Assembly: GCA_022606135.1 (NCBI GenBank)
Contig: JABYQN010000007.1
Coordinates: forward strand, 2,356,001-2,420,000
Direction of reading: 5' to 3'
Length of the DNA: 64,000 nt
From: Fomes fomentarius
Taxonomy: Eukaryota > Basidiomycota > Agaricomycetes > Polyporales > Polyporaceae
Made by a program: the position numbers and the translations under genes. Shown here in pieces: positions 48,809-59,849 of this stretch. Below the pieces are notes generated by a model. The model was not told where the DNA came from, searched no databases, and saw only the letters and a list, made by a program, of their open reading frames with translations. Position 1 is the stretch's first letter, and every line of letters begins with the position of its first letter.

Positions 48809-50358
48809 CTAATTGTGATTATCACCATTAACAAACAGGTTGAGCAACTGTTTTCGACGGTAAACGCCCATCACATGCAGTTGCTCGTCAGGGCCGTCCA
48901 CGCGCATATCTCCAAAAGCGTCATGAAGAACTTCCTCAACATCATCTTCATCTCGCCCATCAAATTCTGGTATGGACGTTGGGTCGTCAAGTCTTCTTTC
49001 CAGGTAGTTGTGGACGACGAGCAGTGCCTCGATTGTCCGGTATGCCCCATCTACATCTGTGCCTAACATGCGTCACAATGTGGATCAATAACAGTCGTGT
49101 AATTGTGATAATACATGCAGGAAATCATTGGCACTCACCAGGGATACACCGCAAATAAGGAAAGCGCCCCTTCAGACGGCCAAAGACATGTTCAATCCGT
49201 ACACGAAGGGAAGAGAACTTGCGGTTCCATGCCTTGCGGCGACGAGCCTCATCTGGATCTGATGTCAAGTCATGGTCGTGGAAAGGACGAATTGAGTATT
49301 TAGTCAATGGATAGCCTACAACAGAGGTACTGACACTCAGGATCATCATGACGATTTAAGGAAGCTTGCATAAAGAGTCACACCTTTATCAACTAAAATG
49401 TACTCGTGATTGCGAAAGTAGTCCTCCTTGTGCTGCCAGAGGTGCGATAATCGAAAGACTCGGCTGTCCTGTACTGAACCAGGCCATCCATGGTCGTAGG
49501 ATGTAATTACACCACGGTGATCACATGTGGCTTGGAGAACAAACTTTGAAGGTCGGCCATCAATATCATACTATATACAACTCGTCATGATGCGTAAGAC
49601 GTACTGCATAAAAGCCTTTGTGGCAATAGAATGCATATCTATTGACCGCCGGCTTGCGTGCTGCCAGAAAGTAAGTGCCATCTCCCGATCCTAGAGCCCC
49701 AGGAAACCCCTCCTCCTCCATCCACTCTGAGATGTAGTCGCGTTCTTGATTATCTGGCCACTTGATAAAGTCATTTCGGAGGCAGCGGATGGCATGAATG
49801 CATCGGTGTGAGTAAATCCAAACGGTCCCCTCAGCGATCGCCGCAAAAGCGGCTGTCTTGATCCCGGATTCCCCACCCACATAGCAAAGAAATGTGGCGA
49901 GCTGGATATGTGAGGGTTGCTGTGGTCGTCGGCCCGTGGATGTGAAGATGGGGTTATTTCTGATGAGACCATCCAGATCCCAGAATGCGTCACGGTCCAT
50001 CCTTGGTCGGCATGCACAGTGTGTTAGTGCCATTGCACGCTGCCGCCAGAAGCCAGGTATAGTACAAACTATCTACATACCTGAGGAATGCCTTGAAGAA
50101 ACGATCCGAGGCCTCGTACAATATCATATTGAGAAAAGCGACATTCTTTGGTGCATTATAGGGACCGCGCGGTCCGTAACGGCGAGAACACAGACGCTTC
50201 CGCTTTTTGCGGGCGAGGAGCAGAACTGTTGCCGCAGCACATTGATCCACCCAGTCGTCCGCATGGAGAAGTAGAAGTAAGCCAAGTTTTTGGATGTTCC
50301 GAGCAGCCTGCTTTCTTCGCTTACGAAGGCGGCGCCGGCGAGTAGAGCGTCGAGCCAT
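48809..50358 (-). CDS. DDE transposase (DDE_Tnp_4 / HARBI1-like)
   Basis: Exons 50358-50081, 50001-49605, 49570-49384, 49315-49139 and 49062-48809 close in frame to 430 aa. The start lies at the inner edge of the right repeat and opens with a basic MARRSTRRRRLRKRRKQ. An N-terminal helical part ('LQLATFLCYVGG'-type, here HIQLATFLCYVGG) is followed by the catalytic core. The first Asp is in GFPGALGSGDGTYF, the second in GWPGSVQDSRVF, and the Glu in RVRIEHVFGRLKGRFP. The tail is acidic and ends LLNLFVNGDNHN. The three catalytic positions and their spacing are as expected for HARBI1-type nucleases. No lesion is seen, so the element could be autonomous. Confidence 0.9.
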
Positions 50359-50359
50359 G

Positions 50360-50870
50360 GAATGAATGAGAGAAAGCGAACGACGAGTACGCGTCGAGCG
50401 TACTTTTGGGCGCCTATATCGATTTGCAGCCAGCTCGCGCGTACTGCAATATCTCCTCCGCATCGGCTCCTCTCGCTGCGTAACTTGGTACGTAGGTCGC
50501 ACATCATGTATGTTACACTAATCAATATTCATAACCCTCGCATTCTACGTGTATGTCGCGAGCGACGCTTTGCGTGTTACATGACGGTTAGCCGCCCGAG
50601 AGTCAGACTCGGGAGCAAGCAATTGGCGCTTGCCCGCCGTGTACTTAGCCGAGGATGCAATCCCGCCCTCTCCCATTTAGCCGAGAACGCGCTCCCGCCC
50701 CCTCCGCCACCGTCATCCCCCTACCCGAGATCCTAGCAACACGATATACTGACCCTCGGCTAGTCTTTTCTTCTGTGCCAAGAGACGTCGCCATATCAGC
50801 GCGCTCGGCTATCACGCGCCAACTTTCTGTAGCGCTGGCCAGAAAAAAAGTTCTGAGAATTGAGGGAGGC
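50360..50870. repeat. Right terminal inverted repeat
   Basis: Reverse complement of the left repeat at 46097-46608. It ends GAGGGAGGC and is followed immediately by TAGAAAAAGC, the first bases shared with block C. Confidence 0.92.
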
Positions 50871-51261
50871 TAGAAAAAGCTAGAAAACCGCTGAACTATG
50901 AGAGGCGCGCCGGATAAACTAATACGGATCATACTAAGTGATAAGCTCGGAGTTGCAGCACATAGCTCGAGCAAGCGGACAGAATCTCGGTGATATTCGT
51001 ATAGCGCGGAACACGAGGGCTTTGCACAGTGAATAAGGGTGCGAAGAGGTCGTACTAGGGGGTGGCATGTCACTGGCAGAGAACGGAAGGATTGGAGAAT
51101 GGACGATAGTGGTTGGCTGCCAGAGACATCGGGCTGGTTCTCAGACTGTGGCTGATGTGCAAGGTGGTTCAGACAGACAAATTGCGCAATGCGCGAGACT
51201 TGGGGGTAGCAGATATGGAGGCTTGTTGTGATGGTGCCGCCATGGGTCAGTTGGTTCGTCA

Positions 51262-51460
51262 AGGTTGCCGAGCGTTAGACTACGGGCTTGGAGGTCAACA
51301 AATCGATGTATAGATGCAAGGTGTGTTGAGTGCGCACCGGAAGCGCCTCGAATTTCCCCCATCCAACATACGCTCAAGGACAGAACTGCTCTGCCTGCAT
51401 ATCTATCATCACACCTACATGCACCGAAACCGCGTACATCTATCTTCACCGAGTCATATC
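51262..51460 (-). pseudogene. CYP505 fragment shared with block C
   Basis: About 200 bp of P450 sequence around the 'PERMLDGKFEALP' region, remaining after the internal deletion. It matches 32196-32390 and, less closely, 43735-43900. Confidence 0.65.
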
Positions 51461-51595
51461 TTCGGTCGGACTGCTCCAACAATGGAGGCCTCCGCTCAGG
51501 CTCGGCAATCAGAGTAGTACCGCAGAGCAACCGTGACAATGGCGGCTGCGCCGTCCACAAATACAATGAATTCCACATGATGGAGGGTGGACGGA

Positions 51596-51814
51596 GTGTG
51601 GACGGTCTCGAACCTGCCAGTGGGACAAAGGGCTGTGGTCACAACACGTGGCCAAACAGCCACAAATGAACGTCATCAAGCGCCCACTTCCGAGTTCCAA
51701 CCACCCTCCAACCAACTGCGTGGTCGGTCCTCGTGCTTGGGCCTTTGACTCTCCTGCCTAATTTGACTTACAAAGGACTACGCATTCCGTGGCTAGAGTC
51801 TCTCCTTATATAAA
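51596..51814 (+). promoter_or_regulatory. FunK1 no. 5 promoter
   Basis: The motif GTGTGGACGGTCTCGA is at 51596-51611 and the TATA box TATATAAA is at 51807-51814. A short insertion with an extra GGTGGACGG just before the motif separates it from the block C version. Confidence 0.7.
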
Positions 51815-51879
51815 CCCTAGCTCAGTGCACTGAACCGTAAGCTTCCCGCCTCTCTTTTCCTTCTCCACTCCCGTTCACC

Positions 51880-54442
51880 ATGACGAGCACTCAGGCTGCC
51901 CCTCAGAGCGCATCTCCTCGAAAGGGCCCAGTACATAATTCCTTCTCTACTGGACGTGTCCTCGCCGAGCAGAAGCGCAAACACATCCGGCTGTCTATGT
52001 TCAGCAAGATGGAAAGGTCATCGTTCAACACCTTCATGGACAAGTACGTGCAGTACGACGGTGTCATCCCCGACGACAACTACTTCGCTGGTCTCTTCGA
52101 CGAAGTTCCTTTTGGTCGAGGTCAAGAGGCACGCATGTATGCTCCCTTCGTGAGTCTTTGACATCGTATCCCGTATGCACCCCTTCTAACCGTCGATCTA
52201 CTCGCCGATGCCGCCACTGCAGGAGACAGCTGTGAACAAAGGCGACATAACCGGAAATTTCACTCTGGTATCCACGACCAGCAAACCAGACCCCACGGAC
52301 GAGACGGGACAGAAGATGGATAGTGCTATGTACCGGAAGGGACACTCTCCCCCTCGAACGGCCAAACGGACTGGAGCAAGGTCGAACTTTCCTGTGAGCT
52401 GAAGGCTACGGACGTCAAGGACGATCCCTTCGACGACAGTAAGGGGCACAAAACCTACTTTCCGGCGAGTTCCGACAAACGCAGGCACAACCTCGGTCAG
52501 ATCATGTCTTACGCCACCCTCGTCTTCGATAGACAGCACCGCACCCACCACTTCACCGTCGTCATCCTCGGTTCCATGGCTCGCCTCATACGATGGGACC
52601 GCTCAGGCATGGTCTTCACGGAGAAGTTCAACTACAAGACCGAGCCCCACAAGCTGGGCAGATTCCTCTGGTGCTTCTCACGGCTGACGCCTGCGCAACG
52701 TGGTCACGACCCTACCGTCACTCCTGTCGTGCCTGGCAGCGGTGATCATGAGCTCATGCTTCGCCGCGCTAAGAATCCACGCGAGGTCAACGGTCGCCCT
52801 GTCGGCGAGCACGCCCGTGAAGCTTTCGAGGCTTCGCTAAAGGAAGACTGGCCATGGTTCAAGATGACCGTACATGACACAGCCGGCGAACGGAAGCTCC
52901 TCGTCGGTAAGCCTAACTTTATCGCTGCTGGTTTAGCCGGTCGCGGAACACGTGGATACGTTGCTGTCGACTTGGCGGATTCCGAAGGACCGTTTGTCTA
53001 CCTGAAGGATGCTTGGAGAGTCGACCACGAGCGCATGAAGAAGGAGGGCGACGTTCTCGCCGAACTCAACGCGGCTAAGGTTCCACACATCCCGACCTTG
53101 CACTGCCATGGAGACGTTCCGGGCCAGCGAACGCAGACGCAAGACTTCTGGAAGGAGAACAACAAGACGTCAGCGCCATGTCCATTCAAAAGTCACCATC
53201 ATTATCGCATAGTGGTGAAGGAGGTAGGGCTACCGCTGAGCGAATTCAAGAACGGCAAGCAGCTTATCCAGCTGTTGCTGGACTGCCTTAAAGGTACGTT
53301 CATTTTGTCGTCGTTTGTGCGCGTTGTGGCATTCAATGGCTGAGTTATGTAGCGCACCTTTCTGCATACCGAGCAGGATATTTGCATCGCGACATCAGCG
53401 CCGGTAATATTCTGATCTATATACGAGAGGTGGACGGTTCCACAGCAGAGGTCGAGGGGCTTCTTACCGACTGGGAGCTCGCCAAGCGCACGGATGACAA
53501 GTCCCAGGAGCCGCGACAACTCGACCGCACGGTACGTAAGGCTTACACAGTTCATCCACACCATGCACTCAGCTTCGCCTGTAGGGAACGTGGCAATTCA
53601 CCTCTGTGTTCGCGTCGAACGACGCAAAGAAGCCTATCAAGATACCGGATGAACTCGAGTCTCTTCTCTACGTCCTGCTCTACTTCGCTTTCCACTATCT
53701 TCCTCACAACTGCATCGGTCTCGAAGACTTCATGTCTGCGTTCTTCGATGACTCGCGGCAAATCGGACTTGACTTCTTCTGCGGGAAGGAGAAGGAGGCG
53801 ACCATTGCGACAGGGGTACTCAGGATGACGGGCGGGAAACCGATTGTCTTCCTGCGCAAGCCGCTCAATGGAAAGACCAACACGACGTCGACTTCTACTT
53901 CCGGATCGCAGGGCTCCGTCTCCACGGACGCATGTTCTGTTGCGGCACCAGCATCAGCTCCCGACGTCTTCGACTGCCTTCCATCTGCCCCAGCGGCCAT
54001 CCCTCGCGCCCTCGTTCACCCTATCAACGACATCGTTTGCAGTTTGCTCGAGTTGTTCCAAGCGTACTACCAAGTTCACATGCCAAAGACCGAAGCTCAC
54101 AATACCTTGACGGACGTTCGGGAAGCGCCAGAAGACGAGAACACGGCGTTCTGGGGGAGGACGGTACTCAGAGAGGTCGCTGTTCTGCCTGAGCTCATTC
54201 CCAGAGCTGCTCTTCTCGAGGACCACATGGAGTTCGGCAAGATTCTTGCTTCACGAATGGCCAAGGACGATTGGCCGGAGAACGACAAACAGCGTGACCA
54301 GGTGAATCCTGACTGGCACAAGCAACAAGAGACTCTGAACCTGAAGCGCGCTAACCTTCACGAGGGCGATTTTGAGACGCCACCGGGCAAAAAGCCAGCA
54401 ACAGGCAACGTCCCCAAGTCGATGCCAACGTCTCGTGGATAA
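51880..54442 (+). pseudogene. FunK1-type protein kinase no. 5, single-base frameshift
   Basis: The exon layout matches FunK1 no. 4: 51880-52149, 52223-53293, 53353-53531 and 53585-54442. Exon 2 is 1071 nt instead of 1072, because a C6 run in the sister copy (33240-33245) is C5 here (52349-52353). Translation therefore leaves the kinase frame at 'GHSPP' and stops soon after, before every catalytic motif. All motifs remain intact downstream (YLHRDISAGNILIY, LTDWELAK, GTWQF). A few substitutions distinguish it from no. 4 (for example 'MSAFFDDSRQIG' for 'MSSFFDDAQQAG'). A single homopolymer change could also be a sequencing error, in which case the gene would be intact. Confidence 0.85.
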
Positions 54443-54582
54443 GCGGCGAGCAGGTTTCCTATCGTCATTTCCTTCTACCGTGATTTCTCCTTTGTATACT
54501 GTCCCCCTGCTCATCTGGATGTTTCGTCTACGATACGACTGTTTGGTTCCCTTGTAATAGATCTTTCGTGTTTCTGAGTCCG

Positions 54583-54600
54583 GCGCAAGCAAGCTTGCGC
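54583..54600 (+). terminator. 3'-flank hairpin
   Basis: Same GCGCAAGCAAGCTTGCGC palindrome as at 35478-35495, about 140 bp after the FunK1 no. 5 stop. Confidence 0.4.
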
Positions 54601-54689
54601 ACAAGTATGCTCTTGAATTCGTGACGCGTCGATCCCGATCCTCGTGACAATTCACATGCAGGATGGCTTGGTAGCAACAAGACTCTCCG

Positions 54690-55690
54690 GTGGCCAGACT
54701 ATCACCACTCGCGGCAACAAACTACCATTCCAATCACTCTGCCTCCTGAGTTGCCATGCCTGAGCACCTCCAGGCGATACGCTTCGCTCGACAGCCGAGG
54801 CTAGCTGCCTTCACTTACACACCGGTAAAGTTTCTGTGGTGTGGTTGGACCACTGGCTCGGACGGCCGACTGCATGCGGAGTGCCGCTGCCTAGAATACC
54901 AACACCTACTATACTCAGCTCGTCGTGAATCGCAAGCTGCACGTTCCTCCAATCCCCTCCCCTCACCTCGCACTCATCGCAATCGTTGCCCCGCGGGTCG
55001 CGATGTCCGCCCAAGGACTGCGACTTCGAGCTCGAGCCTCCCGAGTCCCAGAACGTATTACGGCGCCGCGCCAGGGCGGCGGTTCGGGTACATGCGCGAG
55101 CTGTTCTGGGTACTATAGTGCCAGTGACTAGCCATACTCAACTTTGAATCACGGCTGGCGCAAGGTTCGGCACCAGAATAGCCTTGTAAAATGGCCGTGA
55201 CTGGTCTCCTGTCACTAGCCTGTTTACAAGGCTGGTTCAGGTGCGGAAGAAGTCAAAGTCTTCACATAATCTTCAAGCGCAGTAAGTACATGATCAATGA
55301 CCGTTATCAGACTAGTATGACGTAAGCAGGGTTCCGGACCTTAACCAGCCTTGTAAACAGGCTAGTACTAGTGACAGGAGACCGGTCACGGCCATTTTAC
55401 AAGGCTATTCTGGTGCCGAACCTGCGCCATTACCCGTCGTGAACTCAGCTTCCTGCAAACCTCACTCTATGTAGGGTTCCTCAGCTTCGACGTTGGCACC
55501 TAGTTCCCATCACTCGCATCAACCTCGTGTTTTCCTTTCCAGGATGCCCCTTCCTGTTTTGGAATCCCCATCCAAATTCCCATTCAAAATTGAGTATGGC
55601 TAGTATCTCGATGATCCTCAGCGGCGCAGCTGAATTCGCGCTCGCTCGAGGCGGTCACGAAAGCCAACGGGAATGGCTACTATTGTGGGT
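54690..55690 (+). pseudogene. Flavoenzyme gene fragment (promoter and exon 1, then part of exon 3)
   Basis: 54690-55110 aligns with the promoter and start of the 28.2 kb gene: GCGGAGTGCCGCTGCCTAGA, then GCGATGTCCGCCCAAG, then ACATGCGCGAGCTGTTCT. A short piece at about 55605-55690 ('MILSGAA' and 'EAVTKANGNG' words) matches exon 3 of that gene (28745-28810). Between them sits an inverted-repeat element and unrelated sequence. Frames are broken and all catalytic exons are missing. Confidence 0.75.
55156..55429. mobile_element. MITE-like element with about 85-bp inverted repeats
   Basis: The left arm starts TGGCGCAAGGTTCGGCACCA and runs through AGCCTTGTAAAATGGCCGTG and CTGTCACTAGCC. The right arm is its near-perfect inverted copy, ending at 55429. 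The 274-bp element has no coding capacity. I could not identify a clear target-site duplication. Confidence 0.7.
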
Positions 55691-55915
55691 AATTCCAGTT
55701 TGACGACAACGTCCTCATTTACGTGTCAGTTGTTCTAGCTCGGAGACCATCCTCCCTGGTAACTCAGGGGGCTGCCAGCAGCTGACAGGTTTCCACCGTG
55801 ATTCGGAACGGTCATGTTGTCCATATAGTTCACGCGTTGGTAGATGCGCGAAAGACATACACTCTACAAGCACACGAAGCCCGGTATCTGCTCATCTAGT
55901 CAGGTAACTCGCCGC

Positions 55916-57126
<1,211 letters not shown>

Positions 57127-57716
57127 TTTGAGAGACGAAGAGCTGGAAGAGGTAGAGAATTTGGCAGAGGCGGCGAGGGGGAGAGCCCTGTAGAGAGCAC
57201 GAAGACGGATGTTGGACCTCAGCGTGGCGAACGAACCAGGAACTTATAGGCACCCTCGCGGTCACGATACAAACTCATAAGCTCTTAACTAAGCTGCGTT
57301 TACCCAGTCACGTGACGCGCGAAGTAAACGCTTCAACTGACCAATAAAAGGCAGTCTGTCACGATTCGAATGCGAATGATTCAATCTTCGTGTCGAACAA
57401 GCTTCACACATGCTGCAGCCTGTAAGTGAGCCCCAGCCATTCAGAGCTCGACAGTTGGCCGGAAGCTTACACATAAAATGTCAGACGCAAGTCGCGCAAT
57501 CGGACCAGCCGGAATGCGAATGCACCCGCGGCACGGTGCAAACAGGTGCGAACGATGATGGTCTCTCTATCTCCGGTTTGCCACCCAATCGTGGCAACGC
57601 ATGCACCGACGGAGGCTGCAGCCTAAAGAGGTAACACAACAACACGAATATACGAGCGACTACTACCATGGGGGGCCGACGCCCTGACCAAGGTGGTTCA
57701 ACTCCTACCAAAACCG
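57127..57716. promoter_or_regulatory. Intergenic, thioredoxin reductase promoter
   Basis: A CCAAT word lies at about 57340 in GACCAATAAAAG. No other gene is supported; the far part is the 3' flank of the tetraspanin-like gene. Confidence 0.5.
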
Positions 57717-59493
57717 CTAGTCGTCGAAACCCAATCGACCGTAGTACGTCCTGTCCTCCCTGAACACCTTGCTCGTCGGCGCCCTCGTGAATCCCGGACG
57801 GGCAACAGGCCTGACACTATTCAACGCCTTCATAAGCACCTCCGCATCTGCCTGCACGTCTTCCCCACTCAGCCTATACCTCTTCGGGGTGATGCCCTTC
57901 CCAAACGTCCTCGTCACATGGTTCGCACACAGCAGCGCGACGATAACGTTGCCAATGTGCACGGGAACGAGCGCAAAGACCGTGCTCCACACCGTCGCCA
58001 GGTTCTCGCGCTCGACCTGCCACAGCACGCCCTTGCACCCGGGCAGCGACGTGCGCGGGTAGCATCTGGAACTCGGCGACGCCGAGTGCAGGGGCGTGTA
58101 GAACCCGCAGCAGCCGAGGGCGTTTTGGATGACACGCCGTCCGAGCGGCGTGTAGTATTCACTCCACGCTCCCGAGAGCTTGCGGTCGAGCGAGAAGGCG
58201 TAGCGTTTGTACGCCGGGTACCCGATCGCGAGCATCGAGAAGAGCGCGGGCCAGAGGAGGAGCGCGTATACCGCGAGGAGCGGGCGCGAGTTGAGAAGCG
58301 CACCGCAGAGGCCGACGAGCGCGGTGAGCAGGAGGATGCAAGAGGAGAGCGTGAGGAGGACGAGGATGTCGTAGTCCGCGACGTACATCACGTCTGCGAA
58401 CTGCCATGCTGTGTATGACATGTGTCAGCCCAAAATCAAAAGAGGTGAGGAGATGCGTACCTCGAAACCAGGTTAGGACGGCACAAACAAATCCCGCGGT
58501 GCCGTACACGAACACCGTACACACAGACAGGACTAGACACCACTTATGCAGCGTCCATCGATCGACGCGCTCGATGCCCAGCCCCGCGCCTTCTTCGAGC
58601 AGTACAGACATGTTCGACGGTGGTCCATCTGGAAAGGTCACACCTCTGAGCGCGCGGGGCCGCGGGAATTTCTGCGTGAACTTGTCCGTGGTGCTGCTGC
58701 CGGTAGACATCGAGACCAGCAGCGGACGCTTGTCCTTGATCGCCGTAGGGACCCGCGTGAGACCACCACATGAATGGGAGGCTGAAGGATGAAGCGAGTG
58801 TGAGAGGGAAGTCCTGGCATCGGACATGCGCGAATATGTCGACACGTCGGATTCGGTGCGCGGTGCGGTTGGCGGGCGTGTGCGAAACGACGGTAGGCGG
58901 GAGAAGTACGAGCTCATGTCTCGTTTCAGATCTGCGCTTGCACCGTATGAGGAAGGGTAGCTCGGAGTAGGAAGTCTTGATGAGATTGCGGTGTGCACCG
59001 AGTAGGTCGACTCTTTTCGCTCTGGTTGTCGTGGACGCGGAGTAAGCAAGACAGGGCTGAGTGTACGACTGCGATCGTCTTCATCCTGAATAGTTGTATC
59101 CTCCCGTTGGCTGGGGCTATTTTGTAGTAAATGCGACAGGCCCTCCCGTAGGTTCGGGCTCTGTGCACCATGCGCGTCATGTCCGCCTTCGAAGGGCAAC
59201 CCAGGGAGAGGTTTGAATCGGCCGCATGTGCGGGCTGAGACTCGCGATCGTCGAACAAGCAGCACCGTGGGCTGGTTGTCTGCCGCATCGTCCGTATCCT
59301 GGACTTGCACTGTGATTGTGCGGTCGGTGCGCTCGCTCTGTTCGCTAGCGCTAAGTGAGGTGCTCCGTTTGTGATAATGTGTCCTATCGGCGTTTAGCCG
59401 AGGGCTGAAAGCGCCAGAGCGGTGGCGGATCGTCGAACGGCTTGAGCTTGAGCTACCTACCGCTGAAGATGTTGAGGGTACCCGTCGGCTCAT
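57717..59493 (-). CDS. Tetraspanin-like membrane protein with long N-terminal extension
   Basis: Two main exons, with an intron at about 58465-58410, encode a protein of around 570 aa. The first 320 residues are Ser/Arg/Thr-rich and probably cytosolic. Four membrane helices follow: 'WCLVLSVCTVFVYGTAGFV', 'ILVLLTLSSCILLLTALVGL', 'LLAVYALLLWPALFSMLAIG', and a last one around 'VFALVPVHIGNVIVALLC'. The large loop between helices 3 and 4 carries the CCG hallmark in NALGCCGFYTP plus further cysteines (RCYP, GCKG), as in tetraspanins. Fungal tetraspanins act in membrane organisation and appressorium or hyphal growth. The long leader is reminiscent of basidiomycete Tsp-type proteins, but the subfamily is not certain. 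Confidence 0.82.
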
Positions 59494-59849
59494 GGTGGAT
59501 GTCTGGAGACAAAGGGATGTCAGCCGCGCAAACAGAATCCAGCGTTGTCCATAGGCATCTGAGTTCGGATTGCGTACGACACATGGTCAGCCTCTACAAT
59601 GCGCGCTTGAGCTTACTGTTCACCTCAGAAGGAATGGTGGAAAAGTCTGAAAGGGGGAGGTGTCCAGAGAAAATACGATGGCATACGCTACTATCAGATG
59701 GAGACAAGGAGATGCATGCAGATGCGACTGTGACGACGGGATAACAAGGGAGGCGAAATGTCCTTCTGTCTGTTGTCCGATGATTCACGAAGAAGACATG
59801 GATAAAGAAATCCGAAGGAAGGTAACGTAGGAAGGCGCAGACCGTCCTT
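59494..59849. other. Intergenic, no gene seen
   Basis: This is the upstream region of the tetraspanin-like gene and the 3' flank of the next minus-strand gene. Confidence 0.45.

Larger units (their letters stand above)
46097..50870. mobile_element. Complete two-gene DDE transposon (Harbinger/PIF-like), 4.77 kb
   Basis: Inverted repeats of about 512 bp bound two convergent genes: a plus-strand accessory protein and a minus-strand DDE transposase. Both genes look intact, and the two repeats appear identical by eye, indicating a recent insertion. The element ends read GCCTCCCTCAATTCTCAG. A TA dinucleotide flanks both sides (46095-46096 and 50871-50872) and could be the target duplication, though two bases may match by chance. 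The right end abuts block D exactly where its homology to block C begins. The two-gene layout and transposase motifs fit the PIF/Harbinger or the related ISL2EU group; the latter has TA duplications, whereas typical Harbinger elements have 3-bp ones. Confidence 0.9.
50871..54682 (+). repeat. Segmental duplication, block D (FunK1 no. 5 unit)
   Basis: Nearly identical to 30964-35576. It lacks about 850 bp found in block C: GGTTCGTCA at about 51262 joins directly to AGGTTGCCGAGCG. Its left border coincides with the transposon end and its right border with the flavoenzyme gene fragment. Confidence 0.85.

Noticed and set aside
50290..50736. Open frames of up to 148 codons in the transposon's right terminal repeat, and their twins at 46231-46605
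   Set aside because: The same peptide arises from both inverted repeats, has Pro runs and no domain, and overlaps the transposase start; it is a by-product of the repeat sequence.
57693..58418. Long plus-strand open frame (241 codons) opposite the tetraspanin-like gene
   Set aside because: It is antisense to membrane helices and the CCG motif of a convincing gene; it is Arg/Glu-rich, typical of a shadow frame in GC-rich coding DNA.
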